Assembly (NCBI GenBank): GCA_016271365.2
Contig: CM028136.1
Coordinates: 466,362,001 to 466,426,000 of the forward strand
DNA length: 64,000 nt
Direction of reading: 5' to 3'
Source: Neoceratodus forsteri
Taxonomy: Eukaryota; Chordata; Ceratodontiformes; Ceratodontidae
The notes beneath the pieces were generated by a model that had not been told where the DNA came from, did no database searches, and saw nothing but the letters and a program-made list of their open reading frames with translations. A program made the translations under genes and the position numbers. Below are positions 34,173 to 45,775 of the stretch, piece by piece; position 1 is the first letter of the stretch, and every line of letters begins with the position of its first letter.

Positions 34173-36257
34173 AATAGTGGGCTCCGGGTCCTCGCCAAAG
34201 AGGACGGAGCCTCTAAAAGGTGCATCCAGTATGTTGGATTGGATGTCTGGAGAAAACCCTGAAACCCTAAGCCAAGAGTGGCGACATAAGCAAATGCCCG
34301 TGGCGGCAGCTCTAGCCGCAGTGTTTGCAGAGTCATAGGCAGAGCGTAGGACGTGCATGCCTACGTATGACCCGGTTTGAAGCAATGTGGTGAGTTCTGC
34401 CCTCTGGGGGCAGTCGGGCATACCCTGAAAGATGTCCAACCCTTGTTCCCAAAGGACATTCTGGAATTGGACGATGTGTGTCAGAAAGTTGAGACTTCTA
34501 ATGCTGCAGGTGGCAGACACGTACACCTTCCTGCCCACAGAATCCAGCTGCTTAGCCTCTCTGTCAGGAGGCTGGGTGCTGAGGTGTTTGGTCCTCTGCG
34601 AAGGGTCGTGAGCCACAGAGATGACCACCGAGTTTGCAGTTGGGTGCTCAGCCAAGAAGGAATGATCTTTAGGTGCCCTGAACAAACGGTCAACCTTTTT
34701 GAGGACAGCCATAGACAAATAGGGACGTTTCCAGGTGGCCTGCTCACGTCCTGAAAGGCGTCCACCATGGGTGGGATGACAGCTGGTTTGAGGTCTTTTT
34801 ATCCGAGGTATCTGGCAAGCCGCATACGCTCAGGGCCGAGATCTTCTGTGTCCCATCCCATGCTGGACTGGATGTGGCTAATGGGTCATCTGCTGGAGAT
34901 TTAGGAGTATCCTCAGAGTCCGGGGTCCTCAAAGGGTGGATCGGGGTAATCAGATGTTTGGCAGTTGTAGGAAGACTCATAAGGTGACCAGTGCTTCCTG
35001 CATTTATGATGCCTCCCACTAGAGGAGCTAGAAGAACTGGAGCTCCTTGACCTGGCTCTTCTGTGTTTTTTCTTTGACACCCTCTTCCTTGGCCTACCAG
35101 GGGAGGAAGGATGGTCGCCCTGACCCCCCTTAGCCAGGGGAGGGGTGGTCACATTCTGATCTAGAGCAGGGACCGTGTTCCAGAGCCTTGCCAGAGTCAA
35201 ATTCCACTGGTGTGGATGGCTGAGGCTAAGGTGGCACAAGATCTGATTCTACGGTCTCCTACAAATGGAAGAACAAGTCCTTCACCTGGGGCATGTTCAA
35301 CTTACAGAGTCCACCGGTGCAGCCAGTGTCGGATCCGAGTAGTACCAGCGCCGGTACCGACGTCTGGTCTATCCGGCATTGGTGTACGGACAGGCAACAA
35401 CGGAGCATCCTGGCCATCGTCAGACCCTGAAGGTACGCCGGGGTCAGTCGTAAGGTCCTCCAGCGCTGGGGTGTCATCTGCTCTGACATCCATCGGAGGT
35501 GGGGGCGTCATCGGGGATGGTGATCTTGGCAGGGGAACCGAAGTGCGGGGTTCCCTGGACTTACCGTCAGAGGACCAACGTCTGTGCGAGTCAGAGGCAG
35601 GTTTAAGTCTATCCGAGCCATGCTGGTCAGAAGTCTGAGTGGAGCGTTTATCGCCTGACTTCTGGGCCTGTTTTGGAGGGAGAGAAGAGAATCTCCCAGA
35701 AGAACCTGCAGACGTAGCCTTGTCCCGATAGCTGGTGCTACACAAGGAGGCTGACCGGGAGGCATGAGAGGACTTACCTTTAGAAGTAGTAGCATGAGCC
35801 GTAGTCTGGGCCAGAGGCCGGATTTTTATAGGCTGGGGCGTCGGGCCTGGTTAGCACCCAGCCCCAGAGTCTGCGACTTGCCCTTGGAGCTAGACCCGTG
35901 GCCCGAAGACTCCAAGCGGGAGGTCGACTGAGACGAGGATCTGGACTTCAAGGGGGACCTCTCCCTTTCTCTGTCTTTTTCCTTATGCTTTTTGGAATAG
36001 TGTTTGTGCTAGTGGGAAGACCCCCGCTCCGCGGAGGATCCTTTGTGCATGGCGGCCAACTGTTGCTGGGCGAGGAAGACCTGAAGGGACTTCTGCCGAC
36101 GGATGCACGTCTGACTGTTGAAAGACTGGCACAACTGGCAGGCCTTGGTGTTGTGGTCTGGGCCCAGACAGACAACACAGGCCGTGTGGCCGTCTTTGGC
36201 GGGGATTTGCTTCCCACAGGCGCACTTGTTCGTGTGCCTAGGCAGGGATGAAAACAT
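34173..36257 (-). pseudogene. DIRS-2 gag, N-terminal and core part
   Basis: Sense from 36257: MFSSLPRHTNKCACGKQIPA, then KDGHTACVVCLGPDHNTKAC and QLCQSF: the clearest copy of the N-terminal Cys/His module. The middle (35750-34750) is Ser/Arg/Pro-rich, including KHRRARSRSSSSSSSSSGRH. The core near 34718-34173 reads MSMAVLKKVDRLFRAPKDHS, RKVYVSATCSIRSL, ATGICLCRHSWLRVSGFSPD and APFRGSVLFGEDPE, then the LINE. Frame changes between parts. Confidence 0.83.
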
Positions 36258-36545
36258 GCAGACACAGCAAAAACAATGGAACGAATTTGAAAAAAGGTCG
36301 ATATGGAAGTTCTAACAGGTGAAAGGACTGGTGAAAGTCGAGTCGTGGAGCCGATGAACACACCATCAACAGCAGGAAAGAACTGGGGCATGGTGGGGAC
36401 CGCTGCCTTTTATACCATGTGGGACGTTGGGGACGGTCCCCGCTTGGTACTGCTGATTACAAATTTGCCATGTGGTCCTGTCGCCGGGCGGCTACAGTTC
36501 TATATGTGTTACCTGCTACAAGAGCAGACTCTCGAAGTAAGATCT
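36258..36545 (-). repeat. DIRS-2 leader and right (sense 5') terminal repeat
   Basis: The final 56 bases (tatatgtgttacctgctac, then aagagcagactctcgaag) are complementary to the ICR at 5830-5885. The leader includes a ttttatacc box near 36409, which could be a TATA-like element on either strand. The sense end contains cttgtagcag, a CAG near the element start. Confidence 0.7.
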
Positions 36546-37910
36546 GAGATTATCTGGGCCCATTCTGAGTAAAAAGAAATTGCAGTCTTCCACCCAGGAA
36601 AGGGAGGCAGAGATGGGCCCGAGTACCTTCAGTGTGAAGTGCTAGCTTTTTTGCCCTGTGCCTCCACATCTTCAGGCAAGGGCCCCTCTGTTACTATTGG
36701 TCTAGTAACCTGAATAGGTTCTTTGTTTCCTGGATATACTTCAAAATATCACCCAGTCCAGAGCCAAATAACAGAAACTGCCTCAAGGACAGAATGAACA
36801 GCTTGGAATTCGAAGCCTGCTCAGCTACCCAATGCCCAGTCACACACCTCGCATAACCTACACAACATGATAGGCAGAGCGGGCAGACTTACGTAAGTTT
36901 TCCACCGTGGCATCCCCTGAAGTAGAAGCCAAGAATACCAGCTGCAAAACGCTGACCCCATTGCGAATCCGGGGTAACAAAGATGCCCAAGGCAGTAACC
37001 CACAAGCTGAAGTCTCTGACCACAATAAAGAAAGCACAGGAGTGGCGCAGATTTGCACCACTATAGGCGAAGGCTCTTCTGCACATGGCAGCTACTCGCT
37101 GATCTTGTGAATACATCAAGGCCAAGGACCCTTCAACAGGAGTAATATTGTGCTTTATGTAATTATGAACTGCCTTGTTTTGAGTGGATGAGTGTGCAGA
37201 CAGGATGGAACGGACATCCACTGTGCCCCACTGATAGCACCTCTTGAGCTGTAAGGACCTATATGACTCAGCTATCAGGTAGGACAAGGACTTAATATTG
37301 AAAGGGGAGGGACAGGAAACCTCTTCTTCGGCTCCGACCACTCCCTTTCTTCTGCCTCCTCAGAAACTTCGTCCTCCTTATTGGAAAGAAGCTCCTAGGG
37401 TCAGAGTTATTACCCAAGATCTCGATAACCTCATCCTGACCCTCTAGATGGTCAGGGTCATGATCTGACAGCATATCCACAAAAAATGCAGCCCTGTCCC
37501 GCTGCAGCACACCTGGACGTGCATGTGTGGGCACCACTGGACCTGAGGGGCCCAGTCTGGGGTCAGGTGTAATTGATGGGATATCCTACAGAACATCGGG
37601 TCCCAAAAGTTCTCTCAAGAGCAATAAGAAGGTCTTGCACAATTCTGCTTGCCACTGTCAACCGGTACACCAGAGACATATTAACTTGATAAAACACAAT
37701 GGAGGCAATAGGAATCCACAAGAAGGAGTCCTAGCACTCCTACAGGTCTTACATATCTGCCACCCCAAAAGAAGTGGTCTCCAAAAAGGTATAGTACCAA
37801 TACCAAATACAAGAACCTTGCAGAGATTAAAAACCAATGGACTAACGTTGACATACAAACAAAGTAGAGAACCGTTCAACTGCTCAGTAACAGTAATGAC
37901 AAACAAAGGC
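36546..37910 (-). pseudogene. DIRS gag remnant (DIRS-6), diverged family
   Basis: The sense frame 37341-36889 is open for 150 codons: SPFNIKSLSYLIAESYRSLQ, VEGSLALMYSQDQRVAAMCR, RAFAYSGANLRHSCAFFIVV. The order and the xRxAxxxSGAxxR block match the gag cores of the other DIRS elements. An acidic segment (DHDPDHLEGQDEV) lies near 37450 and a weak Cys pair (QICKTCRSARTPSC) near 37740. The C-terminal side abuts the DIRS-2 terminus at 36545. Pol and recombinase are absent. Confidence 0.65.
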
Positions 37911-38919
37911 TCACACCAGCCTCATATAAATTGGACAACCTGAAAAGGTACTGTAAACCAAGACGCCCAGTCACCACCCCCCCCAGGCAATACGCACATC
38001 AGTACCCCAACCTATTATAGATCCAGAGGATAAAAGCTTCGGAATGCCCATGGGGGGGGGGGGTAAGAATTTCTGGATAAGTAGAGAAAGAAAACCTGTG
38101 CACTTACAGTGCAGCAGAGACACCATGACTAGTCCTGTAGACTGCCTGAAATCAGTAGCCTTTTTTTTGTTTGTTTTTGTCATTTCCCTTTAAGGCTTTC
38201 TGCCCGACTGAGAAAGTGCAGTCCCCACCTCGATCATAGGAAATTTCAAATATCCGCCAAAAAAAAAATAAAACAAACAGGGTCATTGACTCAACAACTG
38301 CCGTGGTCAGCAAACCTCAAGAGCACTAAAGAGTGCTGTTGCTCACACAGAACGTGCAAGCAAGACGTATGTCATTTCATATGGGAGCAAGCACATCACA
38401 ACGCTATGTGACATCCACGCTCAAGGGGGCATGTGCACACACACCGGGGCCATACAGTGAGACAAGGAAACTCCAATAGAAGAAAGTGTGTATGCCCAAA
38501 ACAAAGTGGCAGTTGAAAAAACGGCAGGTGATTAAGAGGAGGGCGCAGGCACACTACAGTCCCACTAATGGCACGCTGTAACAGAGGATTGTGTGCGTCC
38601 AACGGAAAACAAACAAAAAACAACTGGCCAAATGGCAGGAACCCTGGGCAGCTCAAGAGAGCCAAGAAACACCGCCAGACGATGGAGCCCAAATGAAATA
38701 GTAAAACATAACTCTCTGCACACAGTAAAGAGAAAATCCACTCCTCAGCAGCTAAACATTCAGTTTTAGCCTGCATACTGGGGCCAAGGCTGCCGAGCAA
38801 ACACTTAAAAGAGGAAATGTCACTTAAAAGGGCAATACACCACAAATGTAAATATCCAAAAAAAGGGACAAGAGAGCCTAAAACTGGGGTCGGGAGGGCG
38901 GCAGGTACAGATGAAAAAA
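37911..38919. other. Probable DIRS-6 leader and unassigned sequence
   Basis: Homopolymer tracts (C8 near 37977, G10 near 38053, A9 near 38263), no coding signature. It could be the 5' untranslated part of DIRS-6, but no terminal repeat was recognised. Confidence 0.4.
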
Positions 38920-38925
38920 TTACCC

Positions 38926-39110
38926 ACCTTAGTAATGTTGTTTCTTCTAAGGGAGTCTTGCTATATTATGACATATGCAGTGAGTCCCAACCTTTCGAAC
39001 TGCTCCGGAGGTGAAAGAGTTAACTTTCCATGCCGGGCATGGAACGCTGAGCTCGAGCTCGGTTGAAAACTCTGTCTGTTCTTCAAACTCAAACTGTCAG
39101 ATCTTTACGA
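38926..39110 (-). repeat. DIRS-7 left (sense 3') inverted terminal repeat
   Basis: Begins ttacccaccttagtaatg and continues with the complement of the right end (atgacatatgcagtgagtcc, then caacctttcgaactgctc). In sense the last bases are ctaaggtgggtaa, a donor-like motif with one change from the ICR copy (gtgagt). Confidence 0.88.
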
Positions 39111-39359
39111 GCTAAACTCACTAAGGTCCTGTGTGGAAGCTGTAAACCTACACTAGCCAACTGGCTACTAGATATAAGAACACATTTTTTGGTCCCAAAA
39201 CGAAGACTCAAGTCAGGAGACCCAAAAAATGAAAAACACAACACCCAGTCACCCCAAAAAAGGAGGGGTGAAAAACAAGGTGGGCATCTACTAAGTGCCA
39301 ACACTGCACTGCCCACCCACATCCCAAAAACAGAGGTTCTGAGAGGGGCAGGCGGGGAG

Positions 39360-39465
39360 GTTTGCTAATATAGCAGACTCCATTAGAAGAACAACATTAC
39401 TAAGGTGAGTAATTTTTTTTCTTCAAAAACATGAAGTCTTGCTATGTTATGACATATGCAGACTA
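39360..39465 (-). repeat. DIRS-7 internal complementary region
   Basis: tagaagaacaacattactaa is complementary to the left outer end, and catgaagtcttgctatgtta, then tgacatatgcag, to the right outer end. The donor-like AAG/gtgagt is at 39402-39410 and CAG at 39459-39461. Confidence 0.88.
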
Positions 39466-39469
39466 CAGC

Positions 39470-40496
39470 AGTACCTCCATGGAGGAGGGAGAACCTACTT
39501 AGAAATAGGCTCTGAAGTGAATAGTTAGCTAAACCAAGCATCACTCCTAGCCTGGATGTCCAGGGAGTAATGCTTGGTAAAAGTGTGAACTGTTTTCCAG
39601 GTAGCTGCTTGACATATCTCCAATTAGGGATGTCCCTGGCAGCAGCCAGGGAAGCAGCTGTACCTCTGGTAGAGTGAGCCCTCAGGCCTGAGGGAGGAAC
39701 CTTACCCAGCTTTTCATAACAGAATTGGATACAAGAGACAATCCACCTGGCAATGGATCTTTTAGTGGCAGGTTTCCCCTTACCAACCTCACCATAAGTG
39801 AGGAGCAGTTGGAGAGAGACAAACCTGTGACCCTTGGTACGTTCTATGTAGTAACTAAGGTCTCTCTTCACATCTAAGCTGTGCAGCCTCCTCTCACCAG
39901 AGGAGGAATGGTCAGTGAAGTACACTGGAAGAGATACAGATTGATTAAGGTGGAAATCTGAAACCACCTTAGGCAAGAACTTCCTGTTAGTCCTGAGGAC
40001 CACCTTATCTCTATGAAAGAAGATAAAATCAGGCTCCACTGACAAGGCCTGCAATTCACTTATGCGCCTGGCAGAAGTGATGGCTACCAGAAACACAGTC
40101 TTCCAAGTCAAGTACTTAAGCTCTGCTGAAGACAAGGGCTCAAAGGGAGGTTGCATAAGCTGAGCAATGTAAACATTAAGATCCCAGGCAGGGGCAGGGT
40201 CCCTGAATGGAGGGTTGGTGTGAAGCAATCCCTTAAAAAACTTAGAGAATACAGGATGAGCTGAAAGAGAAGAGGGTTTACCTGCTGAAAGAAAAGCAGA
40301 CAGCTGCTAAATGTACCTTTAGGGTAGCTGGTCTCAGCCCCAAAGTGTTTAAATGGACCATATAATCCAGGACTGTGGGTAAATCAGCAGATTCTGGGGA
40401 AATATGCTTCCCAGAGCACTTTATGGAAAACCTCTTCCATTTGGAATTGTACGTAGCCCTGGTGGAAGGTTTCCTAGAAGCCTTTAATATATCCAT
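39470..40496 (-). pseudogene. DIRS-7 tyrosine recombinase
   Basis: N-terminal part 40496-40278 (MDILKASRKPSTRATYNSKW, ATLKVHLAAVCFSF), then a break, then 281 open codons from 40228: YLTWKTVFLVAITSARRISE with the first Arg, KFLPKVVSDFHLNQ, GEVGKGKPATKRSIARWIVS and LRAHSTRGTAASLAAARDIP with the H-x-x-R box. After RDIP a one-base deletion shifts the frame, so the Tyr-bearing block (AATWKTVHTFTKHY-like) is lost from the frame near 39610. Only two frameshifts separate it from an intact gene. Confidence 0.9.
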
Positions 40497-40526
40497 TACA
40501 CCTTGGGAGAGGTGTAGATCAGCAAA

Positions 40527-42400
40527 TTAACTCTTCAAGAGCCAGGCCTTGAGATTGAGAGATTTGAGGTTCGGGTACCAAACCTTTCCCTGAGCACAGG
40601 TTAACAGGTTGTGATTCCTGGGAAGACACAGGGAAAGATGGACTGCTAAGGACAGTAGGAGTGGATACCAGGGTTGTCTGGAGCAATCAGAATCACTTTG
40701 CAGGATTGAGATCTGATTTTGACTAACACTTTGAACAGGAGAGGGAAGGGGGAAAGCATAGAGAAACTTCCCTTCCCAATTGAGAACTAAGGCATCCAGA
40801 GGGACTGAGCCCAACACTGGGGGCCTGAGGCAAAAAAGGGGAAGTTGGTGATTGTCTGGGGCTGTAAAAGATCAATCTGTGGGGTGCCCCATCTGGCAAA
40901 TACTACCTCCAGGACCAGGGGATCCAGTGACCATTCGTGATGGCCCTGGGAAATCCTGCTGAGAGCATCTGCCAGGACATTGTCCTTGCCTGGGAGGTGA
41001 ACTGCCAGAAGGGAGGTGTTCAGGGAGGCCAGAGACCACAACTCATTGTTTCCTGCACAAGGTCAGAGCCGAGTGCCTCCTTGCTTGTTGATGTACCACA
41101 TTGTGGTGGTGTTGTCTTCTGACCTGTACAACTTTGTTCTGAACAGATTTGGAAAAAGCTTGAAGTGCTAGAAAACTGCTCTGAGCTCCAACAGGTTGAT
41201 GTGGAGCAGAGATTCCTGAGGGGACCAAAATCCCTGGGTAGTGAGGTCGCCCATGTGAGCTCCCCACCCCAAGAGGGATGCATCTGTAGTAAGGATTAAA
41301 GAGTGAGACTGAGTGACAAAGGGAACCCCTTGTCTCAGATTGCTCTGATTCTGTCGCCACTGTAGGGCTTGGATCAGGGTTCGAGTTACTGGGATCAACT
41401 TGGCTAAAGGGACTTTTCTTTGAGACCAAAAGGCTCTCAAATGGAACTGGATGTCCCTCATCTGAAATCTTGCTCCTTGCACTACTGCTGTAGAAGCAGC
41501 CATGTGCCCCAGGAGCTGTAGAAAATGCCTTGCTGGTCGAGAGACCTGCAGGGTGAATGAGGAGGCCAGAGAGACCAGGGTCCTTGCCCTGTTCAAAGGA
41601 AGGAAGGCTCTGGCTTCCTCTGTGTTCAGCTCTGCGCCTATGAAGATGAGGAGCTGGACAGGCTCTAGAACTGACTTTGAAAGATTCAGAAGGAAACCTA
41701 GAGAGGTAAGCAATTGCTGAGTTATCTGAAGATGTAACTTGACTTGGTCTGGAGACTGGCCTACTATGAGCCAGTCGTTCAGGTAAGGGAAGATGGCAAT
41801 TTTTTGCCTTCTTAGGTAGGCAACTGCTACTGCCAGGCATTTTGTGAATACCCTTGGAGCAGAGGTGAGGCCAAAGGCATTGCTCTGAACCGGTAATGGC
41901 CTGAGGGGCAGCCTCAACCTGAGGTGCTTTGATGGGAGCTTGATGAGAATACAGAAGTAGGCATCCTGAGGTCCAGGGACGCTAGCCAGTCCCCTGGCCT
42001 TAAAGAGGGTAGAATAATTCCCAGAGTCACCATTTTGAATTTTGGTTTTAAAAGGTGCTTGTTTAAGTATCTGAGATCCAGGATGGGCCGCCATTGTCCT
42101 GTCTTTTTTGGGGTAAGGAAGTACCTGGAGTACAATTCTTTGCCCTGGTGTAGGGGTGGAACCCTTTCCACAGCTCTGAGAGCCAGGAGGGAAGAGACTT
42201 CTGCCTCTAGGGCAAGCGCCTCTGATAGATTTGCAGGTGGAAAGGATCTGGTTCTCATCTTTGGAAATTTTTTGAAGCTGAGAACCAGTCCCTGGCTTAC
42301 TACTTCCAGGACCCACTTGTCTGATGTCAGAGACTTCCAGTCCTGGACAAAGTAAGCCAGCCTGCCCCCTACAGGTAGTTGAGAATCGGCCCTGGCAACC
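40527..42400 (-). pseudogene. DIRS-7 pol: RT, RNase H, methyltransferase-like segment
   Basis: RT start near 42350 (LAYFVQDWKSLTSDKWVLEV, YSRYFLTPKKTGQWRPILDL, FKMVTLGIILPSL). The RT core runs in a 382-codon frame (42316-41168): TSAPRVFTKCLAVAVAYLRR and the catalytic box as IFPYLNDWLIVG (first Asp of the pair is Asn). RNase H: LTTDASLLGWGAHMGD and HINLLELRAVF, then a frameshift. The C-terminal segment: NVLADALSRISQGHHEWSLD and WEGKFLYAFPLPSPVQSV near 40770. Confidence 0.88.
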
Positions 42401-42403
42401 CCA

Positions 42404-43972
42404 TCAGGGTGCCTGCTTGGCAGGGGCTTTAGGCTGAGGGGTGGAAGCAGGCCTGCTTGTACCCTGTCTGCCTCTCCCTCTAAAGAACCCCCTCTGGGCG
42501 TGAGCAGAAGAGGAGGCCTGGGCTTGGTAAAAAGGCCTATGAGAAGGCCTGCCCCTGCCCCTGGAAGGCTGCCTTTGAGGAGTGGCCAGCCTTTCCTTGG
42601 CCTGTGCACTCCTATAAGAGGTCCTATACTCATCCATTTTCTTCATGTAATTCTCTGTCTGCTCCCCAAACAGAGAATTACCCACAACAGAAAAATCCAT
42701 GGCCTTAGTCTGGGTATCCTCTGACAGGCTAGTACATCTGAGACAAGCCATTCTTCGAAGTGCCACAGATGTAGCCATGACTCTTGATGACACATCATTA
42801 GAGTCCACTGCAGCATGGAATTGCACCTTAGATGCCTCAATACCATCAGCAGCCACCTGCTCCAGCTCCTTGGCAAGCTGGCCAGGGATCTGTTTTTCTA
42901 GAGCCATAACAGTATCCCATCTGGATTTCTGGTATCTAGCAACATAAGGCATATAATTCACCTGTCTGAGTCTCAAGGATGTTGCCATGTACTGTTTCTT
43001 TGCCACGGCATCAATCCTCCTGGAGTCCTTGTCAGGGAGGTGTGAAGCCAAGGGAATATTTGCCTCGTCACAGGCTGCAGCCTGCATTACCCAAACATGG
43101 CTGCATTGTTGTGTAAGGAACTCTGTATCAGAGCCTGACAATGTGTACCTCTTGTCCATTCTTTTATCTACAGGAGGTATAGTGTGAGGAGTTTAGAATT
43201 TTTACTGTCTGTTTCCCAAAAGATTTATGCAAAGGAATAGACAGTCTCCTAGACTCTGGGATATCCATCATTTCCACATAGTCAGGCTCCTCTTGATCAT
43301 CCACAGCTTCCTCCATAGGGAGCTGGAGGTTTCAGCCACTTTTTATAAAACATAAAATGAGAAGGGACTCAGAAAGCCTAGAGGAGACACCTGAAGGTCT
43401 GTCTGGGGAGATGTCCGTTCAATGGGCACATCCAGACTTTCAAATCCACATTCACTCTCCTCATACTCCTCTTCCCCTCCTCCGTTCATAAATTTCTAAA
43501 TCAGATTTTGAACTGTGGAACCGCCAAACTGTACGCTTACCTGACGGTCGGAACCGGGGAAAGCGACTGGACAATTTTAATCGCTTTGGCTATTTCTTCA
43601 GCGGTTGGAGAGGAAAGTTTTGGCTCCACACCAGCTCATTTCCTAGTCATTTTTGCTGGAACCTACTCCTCCAATTCGGTTCTCCTTTTGCCCGAGGAAG
43701 TCTCGCCCTGGTCAGAGGGAACTCCCTCTGGTTCGTGGAAGCGAACCGGCTGGCCATCCGTTCAGCGGACTGTTTGGCCTCCTTCCCCGGAGCTCACCAA
43801 CTCTTTTCCAGGGTAGCTGCAGGAAAATTTTGCAAATCTGGCAGTCTGCATTGAGGTGGTCAAACCCAGACAATAAACACAGGTGCAGTGGAATCGGCCT
43901 AGCAAAAGACTTCCCACAGACACTGCAGTGTTGAAACCCAGTGGGCCCCATTTTCTTTTGGGTTTCAGACAT
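42404..43972 (-). pseudogene. DIRS-7 gag
   Basis: The N-terminal module at 43972-43830 reads MSETQKKMGPTGFQHCSVCG, KSFARPIPLHLC, and in the next frame a CVYCLGL-type string with DCQICKIFLQ. The core is an open 251-codon frame (43159-42404): LTQQCSHVWVMQAAACDEAN, KDSRRIDAVAKKQYMATSLR, LEQVAADGIEASKVQFHAAV, VALRRMACLRCTSLSEDTQT, MKKMDEYRTSYRSAQ, and a basic tail RGRGRPSHRPF to FFRGRGRQGTSR. It overlaps the pol start in a different frame. Confidence 0.87.
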
Positions 43973-44334
43973 AATGCCAGCCTAACCAAACTTACCCGTT
44001 TATGGCAATCCGCCAGGTAAGACCTCTTATTGGTTCCCAACCGTGTTTGGTCGCGGGAAAACGACAAACTGCTTTTAGAACCGATAAGAACCAACCACAC
44101 CTAAATGACAGATTAATATATTTTAACCAACCTGATCGGTTCAAACCGAACCAATAAAACGTTTACAAGTTGCACACAGAAAGAAATTAATGTAAAACCT
44201 ATCTAGTACTCACAAATACCACAGACAGAGTTTGAACCGACCAGTTGCGGTTTAAATTCGACTGAAACCGAGAAAAACAATACTTTAACCGACAAAATGA
44301 ACCGAGCAGAAGGAGAAATCTCTGGAGCGACTGT
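43973..44334. other. DIRS-7 5' untranslated region
   Basis: Non-coding leader rich in ggtt, aaccg and ccaacc words (for example gaaccgataagaaccaacca), a composition shared with the DIRS-3 and DIRS-9 leaders. Confidence 0.6.
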
Positions 44335-44517
44335 TCAGTGAGGCGGAGTAAAGAATCTGACAGTTTGAGTTTGAAGAACAACAGATAGAGTTTTCAACCA
44401 AGTTCGAGCTCAGCGTTCCATGCCTGGCATGGAAAGTTATCTCTCACCTCCAGAGCAGTTCGAAAGGTTGGGACTCACTGCATATGTCATAATATAGCAA
44501 GACTTCGTTGTTTGAAG
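44335..44517 (-). repeat. DIRS-7 right (sense 5') inverted terminal repeat
   Basis: Complement of 38926-39110. It ends agcaagacttcgttgtttga with a final ag. In sense, ttatgacatatgcag gives a CAG about 45 nt from the start. Confidence 0.88.
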
Positions 44518-45775
44518 CATAAATAGTGGAAAAAGACCCTCTAGGAAGCCCTAGACTACACTGTGACAGGGTAGAATAGGATCCTGTCCAATTTGTTATG
44601 GAGAAAGTGTTTCAATGCAAGGATCTTTCCTTTTCTGTCTATTTTCTGGCTGCGCAACCCAATTTTCCTGTGAGACTTCGGATTTGATCACCCTGACAAT
44701 CTCGCAATTCTTTGCCTCTCACTGTCTCTCAGTTTTCCCCTTGCTGTCTGTTTTTCCTCCCTTGCATATCTGCCAATATAAAAAAATATGTGAAAATCAC
44801 TGTCTGGAAATGAAGCTGATATTGGGATCTCTTGTTTAGAAAATATATAGTGTCATTGTTGAAATGTATACAATTCTATTTTGAGATGACTACAGAAAGC
44901 TGTTGTAAACATTAGAGATTACTTTAGTGCAAATTGTTAAGCTTTTGCAAAAGCAGCAGAAGGCGCCTCAGCTCAAAGCACAGTGTTCTAGCAACTCCTG
45001 AAACTTACAAAAACAGGATGCTTGCTAAGGATGGGGGGTTGAAAGGACTTGTAAGAGTTAAGCTGCAACTGCAAGACAGATCAGAAGAAAAAGGGACAGA
45101 GACTGAAAGGAAAACAAAAAACCTTTTCTGTACATAGTTATTATGAACTAATCTATTTTTTATGTTACTGCTACTGTAAATAAAATATTTTTGGTGAATT
45201 CTACAACTGTTCCTGATTTTCCCTATGCTTCCTGACCTGTGCCTCAACGACATACACCCCTAAAAAGTAGAAGGTATACTTACCTTTGGTACCTATATTC
45301 CTTTTTCTAATGCAGTGTACATAGAGTGTGTGATATTATACACACACACACAGCGTGCAAGCACTCAGGCAATGGTTACCCCAAAGGGCACTGGCCAGGA
45401 AGCCAGTTTCAAAGAAATACAAAAATCACACATACCCCAATAATGCAAAGCACCACGGGCTGTATATGCAAATCACCACAGTATATTATGCTGGTTCAAC
45501 TTTAAGCCGAAATGCATAGTACCAAAAGGTCTCTCACACAGTCTGCAAAGGCTGCTAACAGAAGACACATGTATGTGTTTCGTCTTACCAGGACTCAGTG
45601 TGCCTCGTCTGTTTGACACCCCAGTGGAATGAACCAGCTACCCTACGATGGTCTATCTGGGCTACGTTGAGGTGAACCCAATAAAAACAAAGAACAAGCT
45701 AAAAGGCATAAAACTTTGTTAATGCATCAGTTAAAGTTGTTACTAAAGCGACAATAGCAGGGAAATGGGGTGTTA
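44518..45775. other. Spacer between DIRS elements, nothing certain recognised
   Basis: Includes a short CA microsatellite at about 45340-45351. A stretch at 45279-45298 (acttacctttggtacctata) followed by tttctaatgcag resembles the outer end of a DIRS element, but no other part of an element was found. No gene seen. Confidence 0.45.

Larger units (their letters stand above)
5735..36545 (-). mobile_element. DIRS-2: one DIRS retrotransposon split by two insertions
   Basis: Three blocks belong to one element: 5735-6437 (ICR and recombinase C-terminus), 24426-27010 (recombinase N-terminus, pol, end of gag) and 34173-36545 (gag and 5' terminal repeat). The recombinase frame resumes across the first gap (KF at 24426 joining LPKVVSE at 6437), matching the uninterrupted homologous site in DIRS-7. 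The right terminus (36490-36545, acctgctacaagagcagac) is the complement of the second half of the ICR at 5830-5885. The left outer repeat is missing, so the element is truncated within or just before its ICR, next to CR1 sequence. About 5.6 kb is its own; the rest is inserted DNA. Confidence 0.85.
38920..44517 (-). mobile_element. DIRS-7: full-length DIRS element
   Basis: Left inverted repeat 38926-39110 and right inverted repeat 44335-44517 are complementary over about 180 bases (for example ggttgggactcactgcatat on the right and its complement on the left). ICR at 39360-39465. Sense order gag, RT, RNase H, methyltransferase-like segment, recombinase. At 5.6 kb it is the cleanest uninterrupted copy. 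No target-site duplication is visible, as expected for recombinase-mediated insertion. Confidence 0.9.

Noticed and set aside
45279..45310. Microexon on the minus strand with an AAG/gtaagt donor
   Set aside because: Only about 23 nt, and the same block reads better as a DIRS-like outer end on the other strand.
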